Assembly (NCBI RefSeq): GCF_002836255.1
Contig: NZ_PJAU01000033.1
Coordinates: forward strand, 434,001-498,000
Reading direction: 5' to 3'
DNA from: Colwellia sp. 75C3
GTDB lineage: Bacteria; Pseudomonadota; Gammaproteobacteria; Enterobacterales; Alteromonadaceae
DNA length: 64,000 nt
Positions 9,315 to 18,816 of this stretch are shown one piece after another. How positions within the stretch are numbered: position 1 is the stretch's first letter; each line of letters opens with the position of its first letter. Position numbers and translations under genes: made by a program. Under the pieces are notes generated by a model. The model made no database searches. It worked only from the letters and a program-made list of their open reading frames with translations, and was not told the DNA's origin.

Positions 9315-10070
9315 ATGGCGAAAAATGAAGAATTAGTTTTTGGTATTCATGCAGTTAATGCCTTAATGGACGCTGCTCCTGAGCGTTTTATTGAAATATG
9401 GTTATTAAAAGGTCGTGAAGATGATCGCATAATGCCAATTATTAATTTATCAAGAAAATACGGTATAGGTACACAATTGGCTAGTCGTAAAGCTCTTGAT
9501 GAAAAAAGCGAAGGTGAGCAACATCAAGGCGTAATCGCCCGTGTAAGACCTGGAAAAAGTTATACCGAAAATGATATTGATGACATTATTCTTGCCGCAG
9601 AAAAAAAAGGTATTCCACCATTCTTTCTTATTTTAGATGGTGTTACTGATCCTCATAATTTAGGTGCTTGTTTACGTAACGCTGATGCAGCGGGTGTACA
9701 AGCCATTATTGTGCCAAAAGATAATGCCGCACAAATTACGCCTACTGTTCGTAAAGTTGCGGTAGGAGCGGTTGAAAGTGTGCCTTTAGTACAAGTAACT
9801 AACTTATCCAGAACGATGAAGCAGCTTCAAAAGCAAGGTGTATGGATTGTTGGTACAGCAGGAGAGACTGATACGTGTTTATATGATGTCAAACTTGGTG
9901 GGCCTATGGCACTTGTAATGGGCGCTGAAGGTAGAGGAATGCGCAGACTAACGCGTGAAAACTGTGATCAACTAGTGAAGCTTCCTATGGCTGGTACTGT
10001 TTCAAGTTTAAATGTATCAGTAGCAACAGGTATTTGTTTGTTTGAAATGGTACGTCAACGTTCAATCTAA
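9315..10070 (+). CDS. rlmB: 23S rRNA (guanosine-2251-2'-O)-methyltransferase RlmB
   Basis: The 251-residue protein has an N-terminal L30e-like substrate-binding domain (about 5-80) and a C-terminal SPOUT (SpoU) methyltransferase domain. The three SpoU motifs are visible: [26 protein letters not shown] and [14 protein letters not shown], which form the trefoil knot and SAM pocket. The length matches RlmB (about 243-250). It methylates G2251 in the peptidyl-transferase P loop of 23S rRNA. An ATG with AGAGAAAGATC upstream fits a start. It lies downstream of rnr and is closed by a strong bidirectional terminator. Confidence 0.95.
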   Translation: MAKNEELVFGIHAVNALMDAAPERFIEIWLLKGREDDRIMPIINLSRKYGIGTQLASRKALDEKSEGEQHQGVIARVRPGKSYTENDIDDIILAAEKKGIPPFFLILDGVTDPHNLGACLRNADAAGVQAIIVPKDNAAQITPTVRKVAVGAVESVPLVQVTNLSRTMKQLQKQGVWIVGTAGETDTCLYDVKLGGPMALVMGAEGRGMRRLTRENCDQLVKLPMAGTVSSLNVSVATGICLFEMVRQRSI

Positions 10071-10090
10071 TTGCTATAGATTCTTGTATT

Positions 10091-10130
10091 AAAAAAGGCT
10101 TATTGTTTAAAACAATAAGCCTTTTTTATT
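10091..10130. terminator. Bidirectional terminator between rlmB and fbp
   Basis: AAAAAAGGCTTATTGTT (10091-10107) pairs with its complement ending at 10127 around a tiny loop. Flanking A and T tracts on both sides let it serve both convergent genes. Confidence 0.92.
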
Positions 10131-10162
10131 AAGCTAATTTTACTAAGACAAGATTTTTCAGC

Positions 10163-11131
10163 TTACTTATAATAGCTTAAGCATTTCTCAACTTCGTTTT
10201 TAGAGCCCATAATAACTTCAACACGTTGATGGATGCTTTCTGGTTCTATATCCATAATACGGCCTTGGCTAGTCATTGCTAAACCACCGGCTTGTTCAAG
10301 TAAAAATGCCATTGGGTTAGCTTCATACATTAAACGTAGTTTGTATGGTTGCTCTGCTTTTCTGCTGTCTGCAGGGTAAGTGAAAATACCACCGCGACAT
10401 AAAACACGATGAATATCACCAACCATGGCAGCTATCCAACGCATGTTGAAGTTTTTACCGCGTGGACCTGTATCACCCGCAAGTAAATCATCAATGTAAT
10501 TTTGCATAGCTGGCTGCCAAAAACGCTGGTTAGACATATTAACTGCAAACTCTTGCGTATCAACAGGTACTTGTACATTACGTTCTACTAATAAGAAACC
10601 GCCATGAGTTCTGTCTAATACATAAAAGTGCGTACCGCTACCGGTAGTCATCACTAACATAGTTGATGGACCATAAAGCACATAACCAGCACATACTTGC
10701 TTGTCACCAGCTTGTTTAAACATATCATCATCACCAGCTTTAATATCTTCTGGTGCTTCATGAATTGAGAAAATAGTACCAATCAATGAATTGATATCGA
10801 TGTTAGAGCTACCATCGAGGGGATCAAAAGAAACAATATATTTGCCATTTTCATCACCAGCAACTGAATGATCTTCTTCTTCTGATGAAATCGCTTTAAC
10901 AAAACCCGACTCAAGTAAGATATCTTTGAATAATTCATTGGCAACCACATCTAGCTGTTTCTGAACTTCACCTTGAATATTTTCATCAAGGGTAGAGCCC
11001 ATTACGTCGCCTAAATGGCCTTGGCTAACACGAAATGAAATCTCTTTCGTGGCAGCTAAAATAGTTTTTATTAATGAAATTAAATCAAGAGGTACATTAT
11101 CTTGACGTAAAGCTGGGGCTAGTCGTTGCAT
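10163..11131 (-). CDS. fbp: Fructose-1,6-bisphosphatase class I
   Basis: The 322-residue enzyme hydrolyses fructose 1,6-bisphosphate to fructose 6-phosphate, the committed step of gluconeogenesis. It carries the metal and phosphate site motif [14 protein letters not shown], the preceding SSEEEDHSV loop with metal-binding Glu residues, and the C-terminal [20 protein letters not shown] substrate-site segment. Its length fits class I FBPase of Shewanella and relatives (about 330). The ATG at 11131 has AGGT about six bases upstream. It is a single-gene unit convergent with rlmB. About 88 bases upstream lies a TGAAAGTTTTTA sequence like the palindromes before pckA, the other gluconeogenic gene here. 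Confidence 0.96.
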   Translation of the reverse strand: MQRLAPALRQDNVPLDLISLIKTILAATKEISFRVSQGHLGDVMGSTLDENIQGEVQKQLDVVANELFKDILLESGFVKAISSEEEDHSVAGDENGKYIVSFDPLDGSSNIDINSLIGTIFSIHEAPEDIKAGDDDMFKQAGDKQVCAGYVLYGPSTMLVMTTGSGTHFYVLDRTHGGFLLVERNVQVPVDTQEFAVNMSNQRFWQPAMQNYIDDLLAGDTGPRGKNFNMRWIAAMVGDIHRVLCRGGIFTYPADSRKAEQPYKLRLMYEANPMAFLLEQAGGLAMTSQGRIMDIEPESIHQRVEVIMGSKNEVEKCLSYYK

Positions 11132-11218
11132 TAGGTTACCTAAATTACTTTAAAGTTGATTGTATACTTTATAAAATTCGCCAATAATACTGGCCGATAG
11201 TAGTTTTATCATTAAGGC

Positions 11219-11230
11219 TGAAAGTTTTTA
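11219..11230. promoter_or_regulatory. Candidate Cra-like operator half upstream of fbp
   Basis: TGAAAGTTTTTA matches the duplicated palindrome TGAAAGTTTTCA before pckA at 11 of 12 positions and resembles the E. coli Cra (FruR) site TGAAACGTTTCA. It may be chance in AT-rich DNA. Confidence 0.3.
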
Positions 11231-11322
11231 TGAAACTATTCAAAATGATATTCATGATAATTATAGCAAGCTTATAGCTGATATTAGTAGCGTTTCCTTG
11301 TTATTTCGTTTGTGTTTATTGA

Positions 11323-11586
11323 TATACCCGTTACCAATCAAAGTGCAGGATTTCAGTGGGAATTAAAATTACTTTAGGCAAGGCAAATAATTTAAGCATA
11401 GTTATTCTATGGTTTGATTATTTAACGCCGTATAAAGTGATTTTAAACCCATCAAAGAAGCGCTTGAGTAACATCACTTCATCGTTGCTGTGACTTATAA
11501 TGGAACAACCATTATTTTATCACAGCGCCTTGAATTGAAATTAATCAAGCACTCTGAAAACTACATCTTGAATGGTGACGGGTATA
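11323..11586. repeat. MITE-like element with TATACCCGT terminal inverted repeats and two head-to-head hairpin modules
   Basis: This fills most of the 516-base gap between fbp and the metalloprotease gene. The left end TATACCCGTTACCAATCAA (11323-11341) is an imperfect inverted copy of the right end (TTGAATGGTGACGGGTATA, 11568-11586). Inside are two modules facing each other. On the plus strand, GGCAAGGC (11377-11384) is followed by nested stems AAATAAT/ATTATTT and CATAG/CTATG, then ACGCCG (11425-11430). On the minus strand, CAAGGC (11532-11527) is followed by stems GCTGTGA/TCACAGC and ATAATGG/CCATTAT, then AACG. No ORF or transposase is inside. It looks like a non-autonomous mobile or REP-like repeat. 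Confidence 0.7.
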
Positions 11587-11647
11587 GATATAGCAAGGCT
11601 ATCATTTGTCGGATACTTTGTACTGCCCCCCATTTAAAGGAAATAAT

Positions 11648-14236
11648 ATGAATTTTGTTCGTGGCTTGATGCTTTTATGTATCTGCTTGGCTTTTACTAC
11701 CAGCGCTGCTGATGTTAAGAAAGCGAATTTTGCTAATTTTATAAAAGATAAAACCTTACAGCAGGGCTATTTTTCTTTTTATCATGATGAAGAGGAAGGC
11801 AAAGTTTATTTGCAGATAGAGAAATTTGAGCAACAGTTTCTATTTCAGTCCAGTTTACCCCACGGCATTGGCTCTAATGACATTGGTTTAGATCGAGGTC
11901 AATTAGGTGATACCCGCTTAGTGCAATTTGAGCGCGTTGGTAATAAAGTATTTTTAAGGCAGTTGAATCCTTATTACCGAGCAAACTCTGACAATTCATT
12001 AGAGCAACAGGCGGTTGATGAGGCGTTTGCCAGTTCAATTATTTGGGGTTTCAAAGTTGTTGCGAGTAGTAAAGCTAGCAATAAAGGTAAGGGCGCGAGC
12101 AAAGTCCTAATAGATTACACCCCTTTTTTACTGTCGGACATTCATAATATTACTCAAAAATTAAAAAAGGGTAAGCAAGGAAACTTTAAAATAGATGAAA
12201 GTCGCAGTGGTTTGTATCACAAGCGCACTAAAGCTTTTCCAGAGAATACTGAATTAGAAGCAACGGTCACTTATAAGGGCACAGATGCTGGTAAGTATTT
12301 AAAAGCGGTGACTCCCGATGCCAGTGCTGTCACGGTAAACTTACATCATTCATTAATAAAATTACCTGATAACAATTATCAAACCCGCCAGTTTCATCCC
12401 TACAGTGGTTACTGGTCGATAGATTATGCTGATTACGCCAGTGCTATCGACGAGCCGTTAATAAAACGTTTAATTCCCCGCCATCGCTTAGCCAAAAAAG
12501 ATCCAAAAGCATTAAGCAGTGCAGCCGTTGAACCTATTGTTTATTACCTTGATGCAGGTGTGCCAGAGCCTATCCGCAGTGCGTTAATTGAAGGCGCGAT
12601 GTGGTGGCAACAAGCTTTTAGTGAGATTGGTTATCAAGATGCCTTTCAAATAAAAATATTACCTGAAGATGCTGATCCAATGGATGTACGTTATAACGTT
12701 ATTCAGTGGGTGCATAGAGCAACGAGAGGTTGGTCTTATGGTAGTTCGGTTATTGACCCTCGCACTGGAGAGATAATCAAAGGTCATGTTACTTTAGGCT
12801 CTTTACGCGTAAGACAAGATTACTTAATTGCCCTTGGTTTGACTTCACCTTTTACTAATAAAGAAGGTGAAACAGGAGGAAAGGCCGATACTAGCACAAT
12901 GCAAGCCATGGCATTAGCGCGTATTCGCCAGTTATCAGCACATGAAGTAGGACATACTTTAGGTATTGCGCATAACTTTGCCGCGAGTGTTAATGATCGT
13001 GCCTCGGTCATGGATTATCCGCATCCTTATATTACGTTAGATGAAGAGGGCGAAATAGATTTATCACAAGCCTATAAAGAGAATATTGGCCTTTGGGATA
13101 AGTATGTCATCGCTTATGGCTATGGCGATTATGAAAAATCAGAAAGTGTGAGTGAAGAGCAACAATTAGCAAAGCTTGTTAAAGAAACACAAAATAAAGG
13201 TTTTTTATATGTATCAGATGCCGATGCTCGTCCATCGTCGGGCGCTCATAATACCGGTCATTTGTGGGATAACGGCAGTAATGCCGCCCAAGAATTAAGC
13301 CGAGTAATGAAGGTGCGCGCTAAAGCATTAGAAAATTTCGGCTTGAACTCTATTGCGCCAAATACGCCCCTGTCGGAATTAGAGCAAGCGTTAGTGCCTA
13401 TTTATAATTTTCATCGTTATCAGGTTGAAGCAACAGCGAAGCTTATTGCTGGCGTTGATTATGCTTATGAAGTGAAAAAGGCCTATGAAGTAAAAACAAC
13501 TGATATAAATGAGGAGCTTGAAAATACTGCAGAAGTAAATGAGAGTAACAATGATATAGAAGAAGAGCTTCAGCGTGTACAAGCCGTTTCAGCGGCTATG
13601 CAGCAGCAGGCATTAACAGCGCTGCTATCAACATTGGATAGTGAATTTTTAACCTTGTCAGAGGATATTATAAGCCTTATCCCACCTAAGGCTTATGGTT
13701 ATGCGCGTACCAGGGAGAGTTTCTCTTCACAAACAGGGCTTACTTTTGACCCTATTAGTGCCGCACAAGCCAGTGCTAAACATACCCTAACGTTTTTACT
13801 CAACAAGGAACGTTTAGCTCGTTTACAGCAACAAGCGGCGTGGTATCAGAAAAAAGGTAGTAGTGCTCAACAAGATAATGCCATTTTTTCAGTACAACAA
13901 GTGATAACACAACTACTGAATAGCACAATTAAGCAGAGCCCAGAAACAGGTTTGGCTTTGTTAGTACAGCAAAGAGTTAATCAGCAAGTTGTTGAGCAAT
14001 TGTTAGCGCTATGGCATCAAACGCAGTTAGTAACTGAAGTACGTAGTGAGGTTTATGTTAGTTTAAAAGGGTTAACTGATTGGCTCGACGATAATAATGA
14101 TAGTCGCCGATATTCGGCATTATCTGCTCAGTTTATATTACTTGAGCAGCAAATTAAGTTTAGCTTAGAGCAAAATAAACCAGCAGCACCCGCAAGCAAA
14201 ATATCAATGCCTCCTGGCTCTCCTATTGGGGGGTAA
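11648..14236 (+). CDS. Secreted zinc-dependent metalloprotease (DUF5117/DUF4953 type)
   Basis: With the ATG at 11648 (good Shine-Dalgarno AAAGGAAAT just upstream) the product is 862 residues with a clean signal peptide (about 1-19, ending TSAA). An upstream ATG at 11606 would add 14 residues that spoil the signal peptide. The zinc motif HEVGHTLGIAH is at residues 432-442 (ligands H432, H436 and H442; catalytic E433), the extended metzincin-like form. Flanking regions match the large bacterial proteins annotated with DUF5117 and DUF4953: FLFQSSLPHGIGSNDIGLDR near the N-terminus and ASVMDYPHPY after the zinc site. MDYP would supply the Met-turn. Export to the periplasm or beyond and a proteolytic role are inferred. 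No substrate is known. The gene is monocistronic, convergent with the DMT transporter. Confidence 0.85.
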   Translation: MNFVRGLMLLCICLAFTTSAADVKKANFANFIKDKTLQQGYFSFYHDEEEGKVYLQIEKFEQQFLFQSSLPHGIGSNDIGLDRGQLGDTRLVQFERVGNKVFLRQLNPYYRANSDNSLEQQAVDEAFASSIIWGFKVVASSKASNKGKGASKVLIDYTPFLLSDIHNITQKLKKGKQGNFKIDESRSGLYHKRTKAFPENTELEATVTYKGTDAGKYLKAVTPDASAVTVNLHHSLIKLPDNNYQTRQFHPYSGYWSIDYADYASAIDEPLIKRLIPRHRLAKKDPKALSSAAVEPIVYYLDAGVPEPIRSALIEGAMWWQQAFSEIGYQDAFQIKILPEDADPMDVRYNVIQWVHRATRGWSYGSSVIDPRTGEIIKGHVTLGSLRVRQDYLIALGLTSPFTNKEGETGGKADTSTMQAMALARIRQLSAHEVGHTLGIAHNFAASVNDRASVMDYPHPYITLDEEGEIDLSQAYKENIGLWDKYVIAYGYGDYEKSESVSEEQQLAKLVKETQNKGFLYVSDADARPSSGAHNTGHLWDNGSNAAQELSRVMKVRAKALENFGLNSIAPNTPLSELEQALVPIYNFHRYQVEATAKLIAGVDYAYEVKKAYEVKTTDINEELENTAEVNESNNDIEEELQRVQAVSAAMQQQALTALLSTLDSEFLTLSEDIISLIPPKAYGYARTRESFSSQTGLTFDPISAAQASAKHTLTFLLNKERLARLQQQAAWYQKKGSSAQQDNAIFSVQQVITQLLNSTIKQSPETGLALLVQQRVNQQVVEQLLALWHQTQLVTEVRSEVYVSLKGLTDWLDDNNDSRRYSALSAQFILLEQQIKFSLEQNKPAAPASKISMPPGSPIGG

Positions 14237-14262
14237 CCACTAGGGAATGTTAACTGAATACT

Positions 14263-14298
14263 ATGACGAGCTTAGCAGCTAAGCTCGTCATCTTTCTT
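14263..14298. terminator. Terminator between convergent metalloprotease and DMT transporter genes
   Basis: ATGACGAGCTTAG (14263-14275) pairs with CTAAGCTCGTCAT (14279-14291) around a three-base loop. The plus-strand side is followed by TCTTTCTT. Confidence 0.75.
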
Positions 14299-14309
14299 AA
14301 CGATTAATA

Positions 14310-15224
14310 TCAAGTTTCAATCGCTTCTGCCAAAGGAGATGCTTGTTTACGCTTTATTGGTTTAGCCAACACTACTAAGTTTCCTGCCAGCATCAAGCCT
14401 AAGCCAATGAAAGTATAACTATCCCAAGTGAACCCTTCGACAAAACTTGAAATAACCACAGCTACTGCAGGAAACATAATGGTTGCATAAGAGGCTTTAT
14501 GTGCGCCAATTCTAGCCAATAACGTTAAATAGCAACCAAAAGCGATAACAGATCCGAATATTGATAAATACAATAGTGAGCTGATGTATTCAACCGTGAA
14601 TGAAAAGTTAAAGGTTTGACCTTGAACAAGCGCCAGCACAAACATAAAACTACTGCCATACAACATGCCCCAAGCAGTGGCAGGTAATACAGCCATATTG
14701 TTATGCTGATTTTTAATTGAAATCATATTACCGGTAGAAGCAAACAACACGCCAATTAAGCACAAACCTAAGCCCAGCAAAGTACTATTACCAAAACTTA
14801 CATTACTTATTTGTGGCCAAAATAAGGTAACAATACCCATTAAACCTAATGCACCGCCGTAATAGACTTGACTAGAAATACGGGTTTTAAACCACAGGCG
14901 AGCATTAATAATATTGACTATCATCAAAGTAGAAAAAGCAATACTGGTTAAAGCCGAGTTAATATGTGCTTGGGCGTTATAAAGTAAATAATAATTACAG
15001 CCAAATAAGGTTAAACCAAAAGCAAAGAGTTGCACATGCTGCTTAGCGGAAAACTTCAGTGGTAATTTCTTGAAGCGACAATAAGCAAACATACAGACAG
15101 CGGCTAAACCAAAACGGTAAACAATAGACACTTCAGCAGCGACTTCACCTAATTGATAATTAATAGCAATCCAAGTTGAGCCCCAAATGATGACGGTAAT
15201 TATGTATAAAAGCGTATTGTTCAT
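14310..15224 (-). CDS. DMT-superfamily (EamA) transporter
   Basis: The product is about 304 residues with ten predicted transmembrane helices arranged as two EamA repeats. The first repeat begins YIITVIIWGSTWIAI, the typical EamA helix-1 motif. The second covers roughly residues 150-290 (ATAWGMLYGSSFMF, GSVIAFGCYLTLLARIGAHKASYAT). Such proteins export metabolites or amino acids across the inner membrane. The specific substrate cannot be read. A GTG four codons upstream (15236) is also possible, but it abuts its own GGAG, so ATG 15224 is preferred. It is divergent from a MocR-type regulator, a common arrangement in which the regulator controls the exporter. Confidence 0.88.
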   Translation of the reverse strand: MNNTLLYIITVIIWGSTWIAINYQLGEVAAEVSIVYRFGLAAVCMFAYCRFKKLPLKFSAKQHVQLFAFGLTLFGCNYYLLYNAQAHINSALTSIAFSTLMIVNIINARLWFKTRISSQVYYGGALGLMGIVTLFWPQISNVSFGNSTLLGLGLCLIGVLFASTGNMISIKNQHNNMAVLPATAWGMLYGSSFMFVLALVQGQTFNFSFTVEYISSLLYLSIFGSVIAFGCYLTLLARIGAHKASYATIMFPAVAVVISSFVEGFTWDSYTFIGLGLMLAGNLVVLAKPIKRKQASPLAEAIET

Positions 15225-15297
15225 TAACTTTGCCACTCCATGAGTAGAACTAAATAGGATAAGGGTGACATTGTAATGATAATTTGATTTAATAACA

Positions 15298-15329
15298 TAT
15301 ACAGAAATATGAAAATGTAACCTATACAG
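15298..15329. promoter_or_regulatory. Direct repeats TATACAG, candidate MocR operator
   Basis: TATACAG occurs at 15298-15304 and 15323-15329, 25 bases apart, in the divergent promoter region between the DMT and MocR-type genes. MocR/PdxR-family regulators commonly bind spaced direct repeats, so autoregulation plus control of the divergent exporter is inferred. Confidence 0.35.
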
Positions 15330-15356
15330 TTACTGTTGGTAATTAAAGGTATAAAA

Positions 15357-16829
15357 ATGAAATTATTAGATAAGAGCTCTTCAGCATATTTATATCAGCA
15401 AGTTATCGACTTTATAGAGCACCAACGAAAAATAGGGGCTTTACAGGCGGGTGATAAACTCCCAAGTTTACGTAAATTAAGCCGTCAATTTGAAATCAGT
15501 GTGCCAACGGTTAAGCAGGCGTATATTGAACTGGAACGACAAGGGCAGGTCTGTGCAAAACCACAATCGGGCTATTACTTACAAGCCGCGCAAGCAAGAA
15601 CATTAAAACCACGACCTGCTAAATGGGCGCAATGTGCGCCGGTAGAAGTGCAAGGTCGCAGTATGATTGAGCAAGTTCATGCCGCTGTGCATTTACCCGA
15701 TACCGTCGCTTTAGGTATCTCCAATCCCATTCAAGCACATCCACCTGATAAAGCATTGGCCCGATTAATGCGATCTGTGTTGAGTAAGGTCTCAGAAAAG
15801 GCGGTTAGTTACGGTCCGGTAACTGGCGATGCCAAATTACGTATGCAGTTGGCATTTCGATATCAAGACCAAGGTGTTGAAACTAATCCTGACGATATTG
15901 TTATCACCAATGGCGCACAAGAAGCACTGTCTATTGCCCTGCAATGTGTTGCCAAACGTGGCGATGTTATTGCGATTGAATCACCCTGCTTTTTTGGCAT
16001 TATTGAGTTGATTGAAACATTAGGTATGAAAGCGCTAGAAGTTTATACCTGCACAGAAGATGGTGTTTGTGTTGAAGACTTAGCTGAGGCGATTAATCAG
16101 CATGATATTACCGCCTGTTTGTTTTCTACGGCGATAAATAACCCATTAGGCTCAATGAAAACTGATGAGCAACGCCAAGCGATGGTGTCTCTATTAGAAC
16201 AACATGATATTCCGTTAATTGAAGATGAAGTGTATAGCGAAATATACTTTACTGATAACAAGCCAAAACCTGCACAGCTATATTCTGAAAAAGGCTTGGT
16301 GATGACGTGTTCTTCATTTTCTAAAACAGCGGCACCAGGCTATCGTATTGGTTGGCTACTGCCTGGTAAATTTGAAGAGCAGGCAAAACGGATAAAACGA
16401 GCACAATCTAGTTCGACACCAATGCTGCAGCAGTGGACTTTAAATGAGTACTTACTTAGCGGAGATTATGATCGCCACCTTTGCGTATTGCGAAAGACGC
16501 TAGCGTATAACTGCGAGCGAATGCGGGCGTTGATAGCCGATCATTTTCCACCCGAAGTTTGTATCTCAAAACCCCAAGGTGGCAGTGTGCTGTGGCTGCG
16601 TTGTCAGTCTCACGTTAATACCAGTGCGTTTTTTCAAGAAGCGTTAGCACAAGGGGTAAGCTTTGCTCCTGGCGTTATTTTTTCACCTTCGGGTCGATAT
16701 AAAAACTATATGCGCGTTAGTTTTGGCGTGTTATGGGGCACAGATATAGAAGTGGCAATTAAGGTCTTAGGACAATTGGTCTATGAACACACTAGCATAC
16801 AAAAAACTGCACAACTGATGGAAAAGTAA
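15357..16829 (+). CDS. MocR-type regulator: GntR wHTH fused to PLP aminotransferase domain
   Basis: The 490-residue protein has an N-terminal GntR winged helix-turn-helix (about residues 8-75: LPSLRKLSRQFEISVPTVKQAY) and a fold-type I aminotransferase-like domain (about 100-480). The PLP lysine lies in SSFSKTAAPGYRIGW, and NNPLGS and EDEVYSEIYF are the expected cofactor-site segments. MocR proteins act as PLP- or amino-acid-responsive regulators rather than enzymes. The ATG at 15357 gives the N-terminus KLLDKSSSAYLYQQV, whereas the longer TTG start at 15336 lacks support. Its stop overlaps the start of the Bcr/CflA exporter by one base, so it probably heads an operon. The effector is unknown. 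Confidence 0.9.
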   Translation: MKLLDKSSSAYLYQQVIDFIEHQRKIGALQAGDKLPSLRKLSRQFEISVPTVKQAYIELERQGQVCAKPQSGYYLQAAQARTLKPRPAKWAQCAPVEVQGRSMIEQVHAAVHLPDTVALGISNPIQAHPPDKALARLMRSVLSKVSEKAVSYGPVTGDAKLRMQLAFRYQDQGVETNPDDIVITNGAQEALSIALQCVAKRGDVIAIESPCFFGIIELIETLGMKALEVYTCTEDGVCVEDLAEAINQHDITACLFSTAINNPLGSMKTDEQRQAMVSLLEQHDIPLIEDEVYSEIYFTDNKPKPAQLYSEKGLVMTCSSFSKTAAPGYRIGWLLPGKFEEQAKRIKRAQSSSTPMLQQWTLNEYLLSGDYDRHLCVLRKTLAYNCERMRALIADHFPPEVCISKPQGGSVLWLRCQSHVNTSAFFQEALAQGVSFAPGVIFSPSGRYKNYMRVSFGVLWGTDIEVAIKVLGQLVYEHTSIQKTAQLMEK

Positions 16830-18145
16830 TGACAGTACAAAAACATAATACACAAATAAAGCATGAGAATATGGAACAAAAAACGACACAACTAAAGGTG
16901 TCTTTGAAGTTACTTTTACCTTTGCTGGCCTCTATTTTGGCGGTATCTCCTTTAGCGGTAGATATGTATTTATCGGCTATGCCAAGGTTAGCTGAGTATT
17001 TGAATACACCCATGTCTATGGTGCAAAATAGCCTAAGTATCTATTTGTTGGGTTATGCACTTGGCTTGATATTATTTGGTCCTATGGCGGATAAATACTC
17101 TCGTCGTACACTTGTTTTGATAGGCATAGGCGGCTTTTGCATAGCGAGTTTATTGTTACCTTTTGTTAGTAACATAGAGCAATTTCTTACCGTCAGGTTC
17201 TTTCAAGCTTTTGTCAGTAGTGCAGCAACCGTAGTAGTGCCAGGCGCAGTCCGTGAATATTACGGTAAAGATACCGCAAAAGGTCTTTCTTATGTCAGCA
17301 TGATTATGATGTTGGCACCTATGATAGCTCCCAGTATTGGCAGTGTATTGTTGCTTGCTCATAGCTGGCAGCTCATTTTTTACGTACTAGCGGCTTACAG
17401 CTTTATTGTTTTGGTGTTAGTGATGAAATACTTACCCGATGCGGCCAATACTGATGCCTTTAAGGTAAGTGATTCAGCAACAGGACACTTGCCAGTTAAG
17501 GTAAAGGTGCAACTGAGCTTTATTCAGCGCTATAAAATTGTATTGAATAATGCAGAAGCAAGATTAGATATTTGTACTTCTATGATGATATCGCTGGCTT
17601 TCTTTACCTACATTACTGCCATTCCTTTTGTCTATTTAAAAGTTTTTGCAGTATCTGAATACAATTTTAGTTTTTTATTCGCGTTAAATGTTTTTGCTTT
17701 AATGATCGCGCACTTTACTAACACGCGTTTTGTCGTTCGTAAAGGCTCAAGAACGATGTTACGTTTTGGCTTAACGTTAGCCATAGTTGCTGCAACGGCT
17801 TTAATGTTGGTGAATGTATTAGCATTACCGTTAATTTATACTGTTATAGCAATATTTCCGTTAATGGGCAGTATTTCTCTGATTGCTGTTAACAGTGATG
17901 CCTTAGTTCTCACTAAATTTCCTGAACATTCAGGTACAGTTACCGCGGTAATAGGTACCTTTCGTTGGGGCATTGGCGCATTAGCAGGGCCTATTTTAGC
18001 GTTCTTTTATGATGGCAGCGCTAAGCCGTTTTCCTTGTTAATGTTCTTCGCTGTGTTGGTAGTATTATGCTGTCAGCTAATGGTATGGTTTCGTAATAAA
18101 AATAGCGTTAATGCTTTAGATATACAGATTAAAAGTAAGGAATAA
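16829..18145 (+). CDS. Bcr/CflA-family multidrug efflux MFS transporter
   Basis: The 438-residue protein has twelve predicted transmembrane segments. The first carries the DHA1 Bcr/CflA signature (SPLAVDMYLSAMPRLAEYL), followed by the MFS motif A region GPMADKYSRRTLVLIG between helices 2 and 3. Members export drugs such as bicyclomycin, or sulfonamides and metabolites, by proton antiport. The ATG at 16829 overlaps the MocR stop codon (TAATG), which suggests translational coupling. An alternative ATG at 16871 would remove 14 hydrophilic residues and is also reasonable. elbB follows two bases after the stop. Substrate unknown. Confidence 0.88.
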   Translation: MTVQKHNTQIKHENMEQKTTQLKVSLKLLLPLLASILAVSPLAVDMYLSAMPRLAEYLNTPMSMVQNSLSIYLLGYALGLILFGPMADKYSRRTLVLIGIGGFCIASLLLPFVSNIEQFLTVRFFQAFVSSAATVVVPGAVREYYGKDTAKGLSYVSMIMMLAPMIAPSIGSVLLLAHSWQLIFYVLAAYSFIVLVLVMKYLPDAANTDAFKVSDSATGHLPVKVKVQLSFIQRYKIVLNNAEARLDICTSMMISLAFFTYITAIPFVYLKVFAVSEYNFSFLFALNVFALMIAHFTNTRFVVRKGSRTMLRFGLTLAIVAATALMLVNVLALPLIYTVIAIFPLMGSISLIAVNSDALVLTKFPEHSGTVTAVIGTFRWGIGALAGPILAFFYDGSAKPFSLLMFFAVLVVLCCQLMVWFRNKNSVNALDIQIKSKE

Positions 18146-18147
18146 TA

Positions 18148-18804
18148 ATGAAAAATATAGCAGTTATATTAAGTGGTTGTGGTGTTTACGACGGTAGTGA
18201 AATTCAAGAAGCCGTATTGACAATGTTAGCGATAGCCCAGCAGGGCGCAACTTATCGTTGTTTTGCGCCAAATATAGCTCAACACCATGTAATTAATCAC
18301 CTTACCGGTGAAGTCAGTAAAGATGAAAGCCGTAATGTACTGGTTGAGGCTGCACGTATTGGTCGTGGTGATGTAGAAGACTTAACTGAACTGTATGAAA
18401 AAGAGTTTGATGCCATTATTTTTGTTGGCGGTTTTGGTGTAGCAAAAAACCTGAGCACTTTCGCGTTAGATAATGGTAATTATACCGTTAATGAGCAAGT
18501 ACTCACCGCAGCTAAAGCCTTTGCTCATGTTGAGAAACCTGCAGGTTTTATGTGTATAGCACCAGCTCTATTACCTATGATTTATCCTGCGGGCGTAAAA
18601 GGCACTATTGGCAAAGATAACGATACAGCGAAATTAATTGCTGCTAAAGGTTTACTGCATATTGATTGTGAGGTGACTGATGTCGTGGTTGATGAAGCAC
18701 ATAAAATAGTGACTACACCCGCCTATATGTTAGCTGACTCAATTACTGAAGCTGCAGTGGGTATTAATAAGCTAGTAAAGTATGTTCTTGCTTTTAGTAA
18801 GTAG
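18148..18804 (+). CDS. elbB: ElbB, DJ-1/PfpI-family glyoxalase-like protein
   Basis: The 218-residue protein matches E. coli ElbB (217 residues) closely from the first residues: VILSGCGVYDGSEIQEAV, then INHLTGE, GGFGVAKNLSTFA, GFMCIAPALLP and KIVTTPAYMLA. The nucleophilic-elbow Cys is in GFMCIAP. ElbB belongs to the class I amidotransferase/DJ-1 superfamily. It has been linked to isoprenoid biosynthesis and shows glyoxalase activity in vitro. Its physiological role is not settled. It lies tightly between an exporter and a GH3 hexosaminidase in one run of genes, with spacings of 2 and 12 bases, a grouping with no obvious metabolic logic. Confidence 0.93.
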   Translation: MKNIAVILSGCGVYDGSEIQEAVLTMLAIAQQGATYRCFAPNIAQHHVINHLTGEVSKDESRNVLVEAARIGRGDVEDLTELYEKEFDAIIFVGGFGVAKNLSTFALDNGNYTVNEQVLTAAKAFAHVEKPAGFMCIAPALLPMIYPAGVKGTIGKDNDTAKLIAAKGLLHIDCEVTDVVVDEAHKIVTTPAYMLADSITEAAVGINKLVKYVLAFSK

Positions 18805-18816
18805 GTTTTGTTTTTG

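Noticed and set aside
11606..11647. Upstream ATG for the metalloprotease gene
   Set aside because: It would put 14 polar residues before the signal peptide, and the ATG at 11648 has a much better ribosome site.
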